Positions 17,670-27,011 are shown, counted from the stretch's first letter. The stretch is DNA of 64,000 nucleotides from Aestuariibacter sp. GS-14 (GCF_006494365.1 NZ_VHIP01000005.1:248001-312000), one strand, 5' to 3'. The notes: generated by a model not told the origin, from the letters alone. Numbers and translations: made by a program.

Positions 17670-18464
17670 TTATTTCAACCACTGCATGGGTGGCGTGCGC
17701 AGGCTGCGCTCGCTGAACACATCTTCCGGTAAATCGATGTTGTACTCGGTACCCCGGAACTCCATTAACGTGTAGCCACCATTTGTCAAATCTGACACTT
17801 TTGAACGCAATACGGTGGGGAAACCTTGTACTGTCTCTATTTGCACAGATTCAACACGGCGATAGTTAGTCCCATCGCTCTTGAAGAAATTGATCACTAC
17901 CGGCAGCGACGTGGCCTTATCTATTTCTACCACGTAGTGTGCAAACTCCACTGTGTCAGGCTGCTTAGGCACAGCTTTCAATATGTAGCGTTCAGCGGTT
18001 TCTTCCTGCAACGTGAAGTTGTCCTGCGATACTGCGCGTCCGGACACGTCTTCGTAGAAGAAGTGTGAACCAACAAATGAGGTACGCTTGTCACCGGCGG
18101 AAATACGCTTTACCAAATCCAGTGCGGGCAGGTATAACCAGCGATCGTCATCCACATCGGTATCGGCGTGTTTTTCCACGCGAAATACCGTGTCTTTCAC
18201 GTCTGTAGGACGCGAGAAAAACACCATCATTTTTTGGTCGCCATTGTCTTCCACGTCTTTGCGTAAAATGGTGAACTGGCGCATCTGTTTGCGATCCTGA
18301 TTATCTACAATCATCATGCGGGCATCGGCACGACCGTCATTGCCCGCATAATACGCTGCGCGTTCTGCTTGTTTAATCAGCGCATCTACATCAACCTCTG
18401 CGTGTGCGTTTGGTAACAGCATTGCACCGGTAATTAATGCCAAAAAAAGTTTACTGTATTTCAT
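17670..18464 (-). CDS. LolA-like periplasmic carrier (outer membrane lipoprotein-sorting family)
   Basis: A 264-residue protein with signal peptide MKYSKLFLALITGAMLLPNAHA. The mature part fits the LolA-like fold used for lipid or lipoprotein transfer (for example DRWLYLPALDLVKRISAGDKR, SFVGSHFFYEDVSGR and GGYTLMEFRGTEYNI). It is unlike true LolA in length and context and belongs to the group paired with RND/MMPL permeases. Start ATG at 18464 follows GGAGTCGGT. It lies between the permease gene (9 bp upstream) and the barrel gene (4 bp downstream). I infer it ferries a hydrophobic substrate across the periplasm between these two. Confidence 0.82.
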   Translation of the reverse strand: MKYSKLFLALITGAMLLPNAHAEVDVDALIKQAERAAYYAGNDGRADARMMIVDNQDRKQMRQFTILRKDVEDNGDQKMMVFFSRPTDVKDTVFRVEKHADTDVDDDRWLYLPALDLVKRISAGDKRTSFVGSHFFYEDVSGRAVSQDNFTLQEETAERYILKAVPKQPDTVEFAHYVVEIDKATSLPVVINFFKSDGTNYRRVESVQIETVQGFPTVLRSKVSDLTNGGYTLMEFRGTEYNIDLPEDVFSERSLRTPPMQWLK

Positions 18465-18473
18465 ACCGACTCC

Positions 18474-21026
18474 TTATTTCGCCGATTTAAAAACGATTTT
18501 GTGACCCAGGCTCATTACTGCCGGCAGCAACAACAGCGTTACCAGCGCAGATACCGCCATGATACTCGCAAGGAATACGCCAACTGTGATGTAAGGTACC
18601 AGCGGTGCGAACAATAACGGGGTGAAACCCAGCGCGATCACCAGCGCATTGCGTGAGATAGCCGTGGCAGGTTCTTCAAACATCAGTGCCATTGTTTGCT
18701 TAACACTTTGAGTAGCAATAAAGGTGGCTTTGGCACGTTCCAAAAAGTGAATAGCAAAGTCTACCGACAGGCCAAGCGTCAGGGCAGACAGCACGGCGAT
18801 GGGCATATCGTAGTCTTTACCCACTATGCCAATTAACCCATAGATAAAGGTGATGGTAATGGTAAGTGGTAACATGGCCAAAATGCCGTACACAAATGAA
18901 CGGAAAAGCACAATCATCATAATGAACACCATGATAAAGGCGCCCAGTAAGCTGTCGAGCATGCCTGCTACCATATTTTCCTGCCACACTACGTTCAGGT
19001 AAGCCTTGCCTGCCCAATCGGCTTCAATTCCCGCGGGCAATGGATGAGTTGCAATGTACTCATTAACGACGTTAATGACCGCGGTCATGTCCTGATTGTC
19101 GCCACTGGTTAACTGTAACCATACCAGCGCAGAGCGGTAGTCAGGCGTAACAAAGTGCCATAAATCATTTGGGCGATGTGATGACTGGTACTGCAATAAC
19201 GTTTGCGCTACGGCGTTACCTGAATCAGGCAGCTGATAGTCTTGCGGTTCGCCAGAGCGCAGTTCCCGATTTACTACTTTTACCACATCGGGCAATGCAT
19301 TTGATTTACCCACCAAACCTGATGACGCCAGTGCCTTTTGCAGCGATTCGATATACGTTAACACTTCGGGCTGCTGAAAGGTTTTGCTTTGGCTATTGGC
19401 CTTTTCAGCCGCCGCCATAACGTTGTTCAGATAGGCCATTTCGTCGTCAGTGAGATCACTGAATAATTTATCGTCGATAGCCACAATTAAGTTCTGTAAC
19501 TGCTCCCCAGACGCGCCATTGTTGATGGCTGTCAGCGTGTCGTTTTTCCATTCGGCTAACGACGCTGGCATATCGTCGCGCTGTAACATCGATGCTGCCG
19601 TTGCTTGTTCTGAGCGGTCAGTCAGCACCAGATAGGCATTGTAAGTGCCGGCGAAATTTTCATTCAGCACCCGGTCTGCCACGCGGATTTCGTGGTCAGA
19701 TTTAAACCAGCGCACCGGGTTATCGTTAATTTGTATCTGGGTTACGCCCCAGGCTGATACCACAAAAACCACACCAAACGCGGCCAGCAATACACCCTGA
19801 CGTCCTGTTGCCAGCTTGCCTAATCCTCTTGCCATACGCGCAATCGCAGAACCCTGACCCGCGCCGTCTTCGTGCATGGCTGCCTGTAATTTTGCCAGCG
19901 AAGCCTCACTCATACGCGACAGATAAGCAGGAATAAAGGTAATAGTCACAAGGAAGGCAAACAAAATCCCAAAACCAACAAAGGCACCGAAGATTTGTAC
20001 CGGTGGAATGGGCGTGAGCATTAGCGAGAAAAAGCCTACCGAAGACGTTACCGAGGTATACAGCATGGGTGTGAAAAGGTGCCCAACCACTTCTTCCACA
20101 ACGGCTTTTAAATCTTCACCTGGCTTATAGCGATCGGAGAATTCAGACAAAATATGTACCGAATCTACCACTGCAATGGGCATCAGGAATATGGCAATCA
20201 TCGACGACATAATGTGTACGGTGTAACCAAAACCTATCAACAGGCCCATGGTTACAATCACTGTTGCCATTGCCACAATCATTGGTGCAGAGATCAACGG
20301 AATATTGCGGAAGAAGATAAACAATAAGATAAAAATTGTCAGGCCAGCCAGTGGCGCTGAAATGCCCATTTGCACAAACATCTCAAAACCAAACTGGTCT
20401 TCGGCTACCGGCAACCCGGTAATGTACCACTGCGCTGTTCCATCGAAAGTGGCAATCGTTGCCCTTATTTCTTCGGCAATACGGTAGCTTTCGTTTTTAT
20501 CGACAATGGGAACATAAATGGCTGCGGCCTTGCCATTTTGCGACACTAGTGTGTCGTATAGCAGTGGCAGCCTTTCAATATTCGCTTGCACCTGTTGTGC
20601 TGCCGCATCTGAAACCGGCGCTTCTGGCATCATCCACTCAAAACGAATGGTGCCGGGGCCCGCCTGAGAAATATTGTCTACGGTAGAAATAGACATCAAA
20701 TCTGCATCAACCACCCCGTCAATTGCCAAAATTGACTTAGTTAAGTCAAAAATGTCAGTCAAAGATGTCTGATTGTACACACCATTAGCATCGGCTTCGT
20801 TTACCACACCCACCACAATGGCATCATACATGGCAAAATTTGCCTTAGTTTCATTGTGAAATGCGCGCGCCGGATGATCAGCGGCCAGCATATTTTCAGG
20901 GTCGGTATCTATTGTAATCCGTGGGATTTGGCTGCCTACACCGAGTGTTAGCAACAATAAAATGGCATAAATCCACAGGGGTTTATGCGTACTGATTGCT
21001 ACAAGTTTACCTGACAAGGTATTCAT
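18474..21026 (-). CDS. RND/MMPL-family transporter permease
   Basis: An inner-membrane permease of 850 residues from the ATG at 21026 (an in-frame GTG at 21047 is possible). It shows the two-repeat RND layout: one helix near the N-terminus, a large periplasmic domain, five helices (GLTIFILLFIFFRNIPLISA onward), a second soluble domain and five more helices (ALTLGLSVDFAIHFLERA, with the Asp that usually drives proton coupling). The length and lack of adjacent membrane-fusion protein and TolC genes separate it from multidrug pumps; it resembles the HpnN/MMPL lipid exporters. It is the first gene of the four-gene leftward unit with the LolA-like carrier and the barrel. Confidence 0.85.
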   Translation of the reverse strand: MNTLSGKLVAISTHKPLWIYAILLLLTLGVGSQIPRITIDTDPENMLAADHPARAFHNETKANFAMYDAIVVGVVNEADANGVYNQTSLTDIFDLTKSILAIDGVVDADLMSISTVDNISQAGPGTIRFEWMMPEAPVSDAAAQQVQANIERLPLLYDTLVSQNGKAAAIYVPIVDKNESYRIAEEIRATIATFDGTAQWYITGLPVAEDQFGFEMFVQMGISAPLAGLTIFILLFIFFRNIPLISAPMIVAMATVIVTMGLLIGFGYTVHIMSSMIAIFLMPIAVVDSVHILSEFSDRYKPGEDLKAVVEEVVGHLFTPMLYTSVTSSVGFFSLMLTPIPPVQIFGAFVGFGILFAFLVTITFIPAYLSRMSEASLAKLQAAMHEDGAGQGSAIARMARGLGKLATGRQGVLLAAFGVVFVVSAWGVTQIQINDNPVRWFKSDHEIRVADRVLNENFAGTYNAYLVLTDRSEQATAASMLQRDDMPASLAEWKNDTLTAINNGASGEQLQNLIVAIDDKLFSDLTDDEMAYLNNVMAAAEKANSQSKTFQQPEVLTYIESLQKALASSGLVGKSNALPDVVKVVNRELRSGEPQDYQLPDSGNAVAQTLLQYQSSHRPNDLWHFVTPDYRSALVWLQLTSGDNQDMTAVINVVNEYIATHPLPAGIEADWAGKAYLNVVWQENMVAGMLDSLLGAFIMVFIMMIVLFRSFVYGILAMLPLTITITFIYGLIGIVGKDYDMPIAVLSALTLGLSVDFAIHFLERAKATFIATQSVKQTMALMFEEPATAISRNALVIALGFTPLLFAPLVPYITVGVFLASIMAVSALVTLLLLPAVMSLGHKIVFKSAK

Positions 21027-21178
21027 AAGGGTCTTCACTATTGCCACAAAGGATAATATTACACAGCAATATATGCGCCATTTCTAATATATCAAGTTTT
21101 ACCTGTTCGCTTAGCTGTGCTTTTGTATCGGCAAAGCACCATGCGCAACCAAATTATCATGGTAGAATTGTCGCTTCT

Positions 21179-21184
21179 TATAAT
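21179..21184 (+). promoter_or_regulatory. TATAAT box just before the MFS gene
   Basis: A perfect -10 hexamer TATAAT ends 15 bp before the ATG at 21200. Transcription would begin about 8-10 bases ahead of the start codon, leaving almost no leader and no clear ribosome site. No good -35 was found. Confidence 0.4.
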
Positions 21185-21199
21185 GATAGTTGTTTTTCC

Positions 21200-22405
21200 A
21201 TGACCTTCCGCTTGTTGTTTTTTGCCTTGCTCGCTACCGCCATGGGTCAGTCTGTTGTAATGACGACACTGCCGCCATTGGGTCGCGAAGTTGGGCTCAC
21301 GGAATTCCAGGTTGCATTTTTAATGTCCAGTTCAGCGTTAATGTACGCGGCGGGCAATGCGCTGTGGTCTCGCGTGGGCAAACGCAAAGGGTACAGACGA
21401 GTACTGATCACCGGACTCACCGGCTACACCTTAGGCACATTGGTTTTTGCTACGGTATGGTTAAGCGGATTTCAGGGCTGGCTGGCAGGAACGGCGTTAT
21501 TTCTGGCATTAATGGCAGCGCGTTCCGGACAGGCAACGATCATGTCTGCCACGCCGCCTTCGGTAGTGGGTTATGCCATATCAATTAGTGCCGAGCATGA
21601 ACGGGTAAAAGCCATCAGCAAAGTATCTTCTGCCCACAGCTTGGGGCAAATACTGGGTCCAACGTTCGCCGGGTTATTGGTAGGGTTTCATTTGTTAACC
21701 CCACTTTATGCAATCACGTTAATGACCTTTACTGCGCTCATTCTGGTGTGGCGATATCTGCCCAACAACCAGACGTCACAAGTGTCTTCCGTGCCTAAAG
21801 TGGCTGGAGTAGTTACCACACACAGTATTCAGCCTTATGTGCCCTTGGTTATCGCTATGAATGCGTGTGTGTTTTTGGCCGTTGCCATGATGCAACAATC
21901 GTTGGCCTTTTTCCTGATCGATCATCACGGTGCCTCTACTACCGAAGCAGCTCAGGGTGTAGGCCTTGCCATGATGATCAGTGCCGTTTGTGCACTGGCG
22001 GTTCAGTTTACTCTGGTACAGCGCACCAGCATGCACCCTGCTAATCTAATGAAACTGGCATTCCCGTTACTGTCATTTGGCTATTTGATTTTGTATTTGC
22101 ATCAGGAACAAAGTCAGCTGTATTTTGCCATGGTGTTTTTAGGCTCCGGGATGGGGATCAGTTATCCGGCGATTGCTGCGCTTGCTACCTCGAGCTGTAA
22201 GCCTGAGAATCAGGCTACCGTCACCGGCTTTATTACCGCTTCGCCTGCTATGGGCTACATTATTGGCCCGCCAATCGCCGCCTCGCTATACCATCTTAGC
22301 CATCGCGCGCCCTTTATTGCCTCTTCGGTAATGCTGGCAATCGTTACACTTATTGCCCTGGGTCACTTGCGACCAAAGCCTAATCGGGTAACCGAAGAAT
22401 TGTAA
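21200..22405 (+). CDS. MFS transporter
   Basis: A 401-residue major facilitator with twelve hydrophobic segments. The loop between helices 2 and 3, WSRVGKRKGYRRVLI, is the usual MFS signature (GxxxDRxGRR type). The open frame begins at 21041, but the ATG at 21200 gives the normal N-terminus MTFRLLFFALLATAMGQSVV; the earlier part would add an unlikely cysteine-rich leader. It is divergent from the RND operon. The substrate cannot be assigned; its length and lack of special loops fit drug or small-metabolite efflux. Confidence 0.82.
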   Translation: MTFRLLFFALLATAMGQSVVMTTLPPLGREVGLTEFQVAFLMSSSALMYAAGNALWSRVGKRKGYRRVLITGLTGYTLGTLVFATVWLSGFQGWLAGTALFLALMAARSGQATIMSATPPSVVGYAISISAEHERVKAISKVSSAHSLGQILGPTFAGLLVGFHLLTPLYAITLMTFTALILVWRYLPNNQTSQVSSVPKVAGVVTTHSIQPYVPLVIAMNACVFLAVAMMQQSLAFFLIDHHGASTTEAAQGVGLAMMISAVCALAVQFTLVQRTSMHPANLMKLAFPLLSFGYLILYLHQEQSQLYFAMVFLGSGMGISYPAIAALATSSCKPENQATVTGFITASPAMGYIIGPPIAASLYHLSHRAPFIASSVMLAIVTLIALGHLRPKPNRVTEEL

Positions 22406-22494
22406 CAAGGCACGAATTCGGGCCATTTACACTTGCAGTGCGTACGCTGCCGTGATGAACTTTCGATGTCTCGCGGTTTGAACAAGGAGTGTTA

Positions 22495-23502
22495 ATGAGA
22501 AAGGTCACCCGCTATCGTCTGGTTTTTGTTGTTCTGGCGATTTGCCTGTACACCATTGGGGTTAAACTTACCCCTGCGCAATTTTTACCGGAGCACAACT
22601 GGCCGGTATTTGCGGGTTTGTTTGCACTGTATTTTGCTGTGATCCCCGCTTTGCACCTGTTGCTTGTGATATTGGCTACTCAACAAAAATGGTGGAAGCT
22701 CCTTATTCCATTTTCCACTTCCTCGTTGGTTTGCCGCTACTCGATGCCAACTGAACTGGCGGGTTATTTCGAATTCATCTCGTATCTTCGTTATCCCCTG
22801 GTTGCCATTTTACTGGTAATTGAACTGGCGATTGTTTACCACGTTATTCGCATGCTGTGGAAATGCCGCACAATGCAAGGCGACCCGCGCGCCTCAGCAA
22901 TAAGAGCAATGAACAACGAAGATGAAAAAAAGCGAGCAACCGCCATTCTGTTTGCTTATGAGCCGGCGACCTGGTATTACCTGCTGCCTTTTCTGAGTCG
23001 CAACCATGTACCTACACTGGCACACCTGAGACTTTCCTCTTCCTCGCTGTTAATGCTAGTTGTGTTAATAGTGGGCTTAATTCTGATGACATCTGGCTTG
23101 TATTATTTCCTTGCGATGTGGTCGGAACTGGTGGCTATTATAGTGTCTTCCTTGGTGGGTTATTCGCTCATTTATCTCATCGCAAATTACCGGGTCAGCA
23201 AGCATCATTCTGTGTATGTATTGGATGATCATTTGGTCATCAATAACAACTTTTTGAACCTGATGGTTATCCCTCTTAAGCAGATTTCTCATGTTGAAGT
23301 TAACACGTTTGAGCAGCCTTCATCTGACGCACTTTGCCTTGGTAAAGGCACGCCAAACGTCAAGCTTTCACTTAGTTCTCCAAGCTGCTATTACGGCATG
23401 ATGGCAACGCTTACCGACTCTGTTTCTGAGGTATATTTGTCGGTTGATAACCCTGATTTAATCTCAACATTGAACACAAACCAAATAGACCATACTGTAT
23501 AG
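22495..23502 (+). CDS. Membrane protein with C-terminal PH-like domain
   Basis: A 335-residue protein I cannot name. It has about six hydrophobic helices (residues 8-25, 40-62, 95-118 and three after 180) and a basic stretch, WKCRTMQGDPRAS, between them. The last 110 residues look like a bacterial PH-type domain: SVYVLDDHLVINNNFLN, VIPLKQISHVEV and then EVYLSVDNPDLISTL, the end typical of that fold. The ATG at 22495 follows AAGGAG with good spacing; a GTG at 22489 is less likely. It stands alone between the MFS gene and a TetR regulator. Role unknown. Confidence 0.6.
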   Translation: MRKVTRYRLVFVVLAICLYTIGVKLTPAQFLPEHNWPVFAGLFALYFAVIPALHLLLVILATQQKWWKLLIPFSTSSLVCRYSMPTELAGYFEFISYLRYPLVAILLVIELAIVYHVIRMLWKCRTMQGDPRASAIRAMNNEDEKKRATAILFAYEPATWYYLLPFLSRNHVPTLAHLRLSSSSLLMLVVLIVGLILMTSGLYYFLAMWSELVAIIVSSLVGYSLIYLIANYRVSKHHSVYVLDDHLVINNNFLNLMVIPLKQISHVEVNTFEQPSSDALCLGKGTPNVKLSLSSPSCYYGMMATLTDSVSEVYLSVDNPDLISTLNTNQIDHTV

Positions 23503-23564
23503 AACGCTTATTTTAAAAGGCCTGTACAGGAAAAATTAAATTATTGCCAGAACCACAATAACTA

Positions 23565-23582
23565 TATAGACTGGTCTGTATA
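23565..23582. promoter_or_regulatory. TetR-type operator overlapping a -10 box
   Basis: The near-palindrome TATAGAC-TG-GTCTGTATA lies 20 bp before the TetR start and runs into the -10-like TATAAT at 23579-23584. It resembles NemR-type sites (TAGACC..GGTCTA). Position over the promoter suggests that the regulator represses itself and the DMT transporter gene behind it. Confidence 0.5.
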
Positions 23583-23601
23583 ATTATTGTGAGTTCAAAT
23601 T

Positions 23602-24177
23602 ATGGCACGACTGTCTGCAAGAGAAAAACTGCTAAAAGCGGCGGGTGAGTTATTCTATGATCAAGGTATCATTGCCACCGGCATCGATGCCGTTATCACC
23701 CGTGCAGGTGTGGCGAAAATGTCGCTGTACAACAACTTCAAATCGAAGTCGGAACTGGTTGCAGCGTACATCGATACCCGCCATCAGGAATGGTTGGATC
23801 TTTATGCTAAACGGTCTGCTGAATTACCTAATGGCTGGGAACGCGTACTGGCCATATTCGATGCCTATAAAGATCACGCAGAGTTTGACTACGAAAACGG
23901 CTTTCGGGGTTGCGGCCTTCTCAATGCCGCTGCAGAAATGCCAGCCAACAGCCCGGAAAGAGCTGCTGTGCATCGGCACAAACAGGAAGTAAAAAGTATT
24001 GTTAAGCGTGAGTTGTCAGAATTGCCCCTCACCCACCCCAATAACATTGAGCAACTTACCGAGCACCTGTGTTTCCTGCTGGAAGGATCCATTTCCTTAG
24101 CAGGCTTATCATCAGACACCCTGGCAATTGATCGCGCACGCACCATGGCAGACCAACTGATAGAGCAATCGCTCTGA
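23602..24177 (+). CDS. TetR/AcrR-family regulator
   Basis: A 191-residue repressor. The N-terminal helix-turn-helix domain is plain: REKLLKAAGELFYDQGIIATG, then ITRAGVAKMSLYNNFKSKSELV. The C-terminal ligand-binding half includes FRGCGLLNAAAEM, a motif seen in the subgroup related to NemR/YxaF regulators, with a cysteine that could sense electrophiles. Eleven bases after its stop a DMT transporter gene begins, and a palindrome overlaps the promoter. The likely job is repression of this two-gene unit until a toxic ligand arrives. Confidence 0.88.
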   Translation: MARLSAREKLLKAAGELFYDQGIIATGIDAVITRAGVAKMSLYNNFKSKSELVAAYIDTRHQEWLDLYAKRSAELPNGWERVLAIFDAYKDHAEFDYENGFRGCGLLNAAAEMPANSPERAAVHRHKQEVKSIVKRELSELPLTHPNNIEQLTEHLCFLLEGSISLAGLSSDTLAIDRARTMADQLIEQSL

Positions 24178-24187
24178 GAGATAATGT

Positions 24188-25159
24188 ATGACCCAATCTA
24201 TGACACACACTTCTTCGAATTATCTCATGGGCATTATTGCGGTTGTCGTCGCTTCATTTTTATGGGGCACAACAGGTACGGCAGCAACCTTTGCACCGGA
24301 TGTTAATTCATTGGGCATCGCCGCCGTTTCCATGGGCTGTGGCGGCTTACTACAGGCCGTGATCGCCTGGCGCTATATCGTCAGACAGTGGCAGGCATTA
24401 AAGCAGCACCGCGCGCTGGTATTATGGGGTGCAGTGAACGTAGCCATTTACCCACTGGCATTTTACAGTTCCATGCGCCTATCCGGGGTAACCATTGGCA
24501 CCGTAGTCTCGATTGGGATGGCACCGGTGGCGGCAGCGATAATTGAACGGCTGTTTGATCAACAGAAACTCAATACTCGCTGGATCATGAGTATTATTCT
24601 TGGTGTTTTTGGCGTATTACTGCTGGCTAGCGCAAAACCCCAACACAGCGGCTCTGCCGACATGGGTAGTATGTCGCAGTGGTACAACTTTTTTGGCATC
24701 TTGCTTGGGTTGATTGCCGCATTCACCTACGCCATGTACTCCTGGCTGGCACATCGATTAATTCAACGCAGTGTGCACTCACGCGCAGCGATGGGCAGCA
24801 TGTTCGGCATGGGCGGACTCCTGTTGTTTCCCGTACTGTTACTGACCGGGGCCGAACTGCTCGACAGTACAACTAACCTGCTGGTAGGGGTGTATATGGC
24901 CGCCGTGCCTATGTTTATGGGTTACCTGTTATTTGGCTACGGGTTGCGCTCTATTCGCGCCAGTCTGGCAACTATTATTACCCTGCTGGAACCTGTCGTT
25001 GCAGCCATCCTGGCCATGTGGATTGTGGGTGAGACCTTATCCTGGATTGGCTGGGCAGGCATAGGGCTTATCAGTTCATGTTTGTTAATTGCCACCCTAA
25101 AACGAAAACCGGCACCAACACCGCTACCCGCGGCAGTTGACGCACCAGCAAGCGTATAG
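24188..25159 (+). CDS. EamA/DMT-family transporter
   Basis: A 323-residue inner-membrane protein with ten hydrophobic helices in two EamA repeats. FLWGTTGTAATFAP in the first helix and LLEPVVAAILAMWIVGETLSW in the second repeat are typical. It lies directly behind a TetR gene and is probably controlled by it. DMT proteins export amino acids, metabolites or drugs; this one resembles the RhaT/YdcZ-like exporters only in general form, so no substrate is given. The C-terminal tail is rich in Pro and Ala and lies in the cytoplasm. Confidence 0.82.
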   Translation: MTQSMTHTSSNYLMGIIAVVVASFLWGTTGTAATFAPDVNSLGIAAVSMGCGGLLQAVIAWRYIVRQWQALKQHRALVLWGAVNVAIYPLAFYSSMRLSGVTIGTVVSIGMAPVAAAIIERLFDQQKLNTRWIMSIILGVFGVLLLASAKPQHSGSADMGSMSQWYNFFGILLGLIAAFTYAMYSWLAHRLIQRSVHSRAAMGSMFGMGGLLLFPVLLLTGAELLDSTTNLLVGVYMAAVPMFMGYLLFGYGLRSIRASLATIITLLEPVVAAILAMWIVGETLSWIGWAGIGLISSCLLIATLKRKPAPTPLPAAVDAPASV

Positions 25160-25227
25160 GTGGTATTCTCACACTGTAATTTAAACCGGAACAGGGTACA
25201 CTGCCCGCTCACACAGGAGCAGTCGTT

Positions 25228-26790
25228 GTGAAAATTGACGTACGTAACATCCCTTTTTCAGAGGCCCATTTATGCAAAACGGATTGTTTGGTAGCGCTTG
25301 TCGACTTTGATTGGTTATATACTGCACCTGCCATCACTGAGCAACTCGCCATATACAAACCAGACTGGCTGATTGAGCAGATCAAAGCCCTGCCTTTTAA
25401 TGGGCAAGAAAATACAAAAAGTAAATACTTACTTATTTCAGAAGCCTTTACACTAAAAGCAAAGAGACTTTTGTTAGTAAACACTAACAGGAACAATAAT
25501 CTGGCTAATTGCCCTGCCGAAACGGCAAGCAATATACGCCAGTCGCTGGCTCACATTGCCGATACAATTTGTACGCAGCTAAGTAATGTTAATGCAAAAC
25601 ATATCTGTGTTGTGGCCCCGTTTGCCACAGACAGCGCTTATACACAAGCACTCATCGATGCGCTGTTATTTGCCAGTTACCGCTTCAACGATTTCAAAAC
25701 TACCGCCCAAAACGCTAACCCGGTAAGTATTAAAGCCATAACGCTGGGCGTTGAATACAACGAGCTGGCGCCCAATACTGAACTGGCTTTGGCCATCCAC
25801 CGGGGTAAAAGTATGACGCGCGACTTAGCCAATTTACCCGGGAATATCTGCACGCCGTCGTATTTTGCTCAATGTGCCGAAGCACTGGCAGCCACATCTC
25901 CACTGCTAACCACTAAAGTACTCGATGAAGCAACACTCACCGACATGGGCATGGGTGCCTATGTTGCCGTAGGACAGGGCTCGGCGCAGCCTACCTGTAT
26001 GCCGGTTATGCATTACAGAGGCGCACTTGATCCCAGCAAGCCTGGCATTGTGCTGATAGGCAAAGGCATTACGTTTGATACCGGCGGCATTACCCTTAAA
26101 CAGCCCCCCGGTATGCAAAACATGATTTACGACATGTGCGGCGGGGCCACTGTTATGGGCATCATGACGGCGCTAACTGAACTGCGATTACCCATCAATG
26201 TTATTGGCATTATTGCTACCGCTGAAAACATGCCCGATGGCAACGCCTTCCGGCCAGGCGACATTTTAACCACCCTGTCAGGACAAACCGTTGAAGTGAT
26301 CAGCACCGACGCAGAAGGGCGACTAGTGCTTTGCGATGCCATCACTTACGCGCAACAGTTCAACCCGGCTGCCATCATCGACATTGCCACCTTAACCGGA
26401 GCGCACATAGTGAGTTTAGGTAGTCACGCCAGTGGGCTAATGAGTAACAGCCAACTGCTGTCTGATGCATTAATTGCGGCAGGCGAGCAAAGCAGTGACC
26501 GCGCTTGGGCGATGCCCATTTGGGACGAGTACCAGGAACCACTCGATTCGTTTGCGGCAGACATGCGTAACAGCGGCAGCAATTCACCCGGTATGATCAC
26601 CGCAGGTTGCTTTTTATCGCGCTTTGCAGGCAAGACGCCGTGGGCCCATCTTGACATCGCTGGAACCAGCTTCCAGTATGGCAAGGGTAATTCAGCCACC
26701 AGCCGTCCGTTTTCATTGCTCCTGGCGTTTTTAACTCAATGCAGTGAAACGTGTGAGTACCGCTGGCCGGTGTCACCTGTGTTATACTAA
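25228..26790 (+). CDS. M17 leucyl aminopeptidase family protein
   Basis: A 520-residue two-metal aminopeptidase that removes N-terminal residues from peptides in the cytosol. The catalytic half has GKGITFDTGGITLK (metal-binding Lys and Asp), then STDAEGRLVLCDA, the M17 signature (usually NTDAEGRL), and TLTGAHIVSLG. The N-terminal half is divergent, as is usual. GTG start with AGGAGC upstream. It lies 149 bp before pqqA in the same direction. Final processing of the PQQ precursor needs peptidases, so a link is possible, but M17 enzymes are also ordinary housekeeping peptidases. Confidence 0.87.
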   Translation: MKIDVRNIPFSEAHLCKTDCLVALVDFDWLYTAPAITEQLAIYKPDWLIEQIKALPFNGQENTKSKYLLISEAFTLKAKRLLLVNTNRNNNLANCPAETASNIRQSLAHIADTICTQLSNVNAKHICVVAPFATDSAYTQALIDALLFASYRFNDFKTTAQNANPVSIKAITLGVEYNELAPNTELALAIHRGKSMTRDLANLPGNICTPSYFAQCAEALAATSPLLTTKVLDEATLTDMGMGAYVAVGQGSAQPTCMPVMHYRGALDPSKPGIVLIGKGITFDTGGITLKQPPGMQNMIYDMCGGATVMGIMTALTELRLPINVIGIIATAENMPDGNAFRPGDILTTLSGQTVEVISTDAEGRLVLCDAITYAQQFNPAAIIDIATLTGAHIVSLGSHASGLMSNSQLLSDALIAAGEQSSDRAWAMPIWDEYQEPLDSFAADMRNSGSNSPGMITAGCFLSRFAGKTPWAHLDIAGTSFQYGKGNSATSRPFSLLLAFLTQCSETCEYRWPVSPVLY

Positions 26791-26939
26791 GTGCACTTGT
26801 GAAAAGAGCGAATTTGTTTCAGGCCAGATGATCTGCACCAAAGGTTAACCCGTTCTAGTTCCAAAGTAGGATTTTTTTTTACCAGGTCGGGTCCTACAAT
26901 CAACAAAGTGTTAAAACAAAGTTAATAAGGAGTGCCATT

Positions 26940-27011
26940 ATGTGGACAAAACCTCAGTACACTGAAATGCGTTTAGGTTTCGAAGTAACGCTGTATATCA
27001 GCAACCGTTAA
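26940..27011 (+). CDS. pqqA: PQQ precursor peptide PqqA
   Basis: A 23-residue peptide, the source of pyrroloquinoline quinone. It begins [19 protein letters not shown]; the Glu and Tyr of the E-V-T-L-Y segment are the two residues that PqqE joins to build the cofactor, and the spacing E-x3-Y is canonical. ATG at 26940 has AAGGAG 8-9 bp upstream. It is short enough to be missed by most gene callers. It precedes pqqB by 122 bp, with an intrinsic terminator in between, which should make the precursor far more abundant than the enzymes. Confidence 0.97.
   Translation: MWTKPQYTEMRLGFEVTLYISNR

Noticed and set aside
23521-23530. CCTGTACAGG palindrome after the membrane protein gene
   Set aside because: It resembles LexA half-sites but lacks the CTGT-N8-ACAG spacing; too short to be a convincing terminator.
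26866-26897. GTAGGA / TCCTAC repeat around a T-run before pqqA
   Set aside because: Six-base arms and a 20-base loop with the T-run inside; not a standard terminator or riboswitch.
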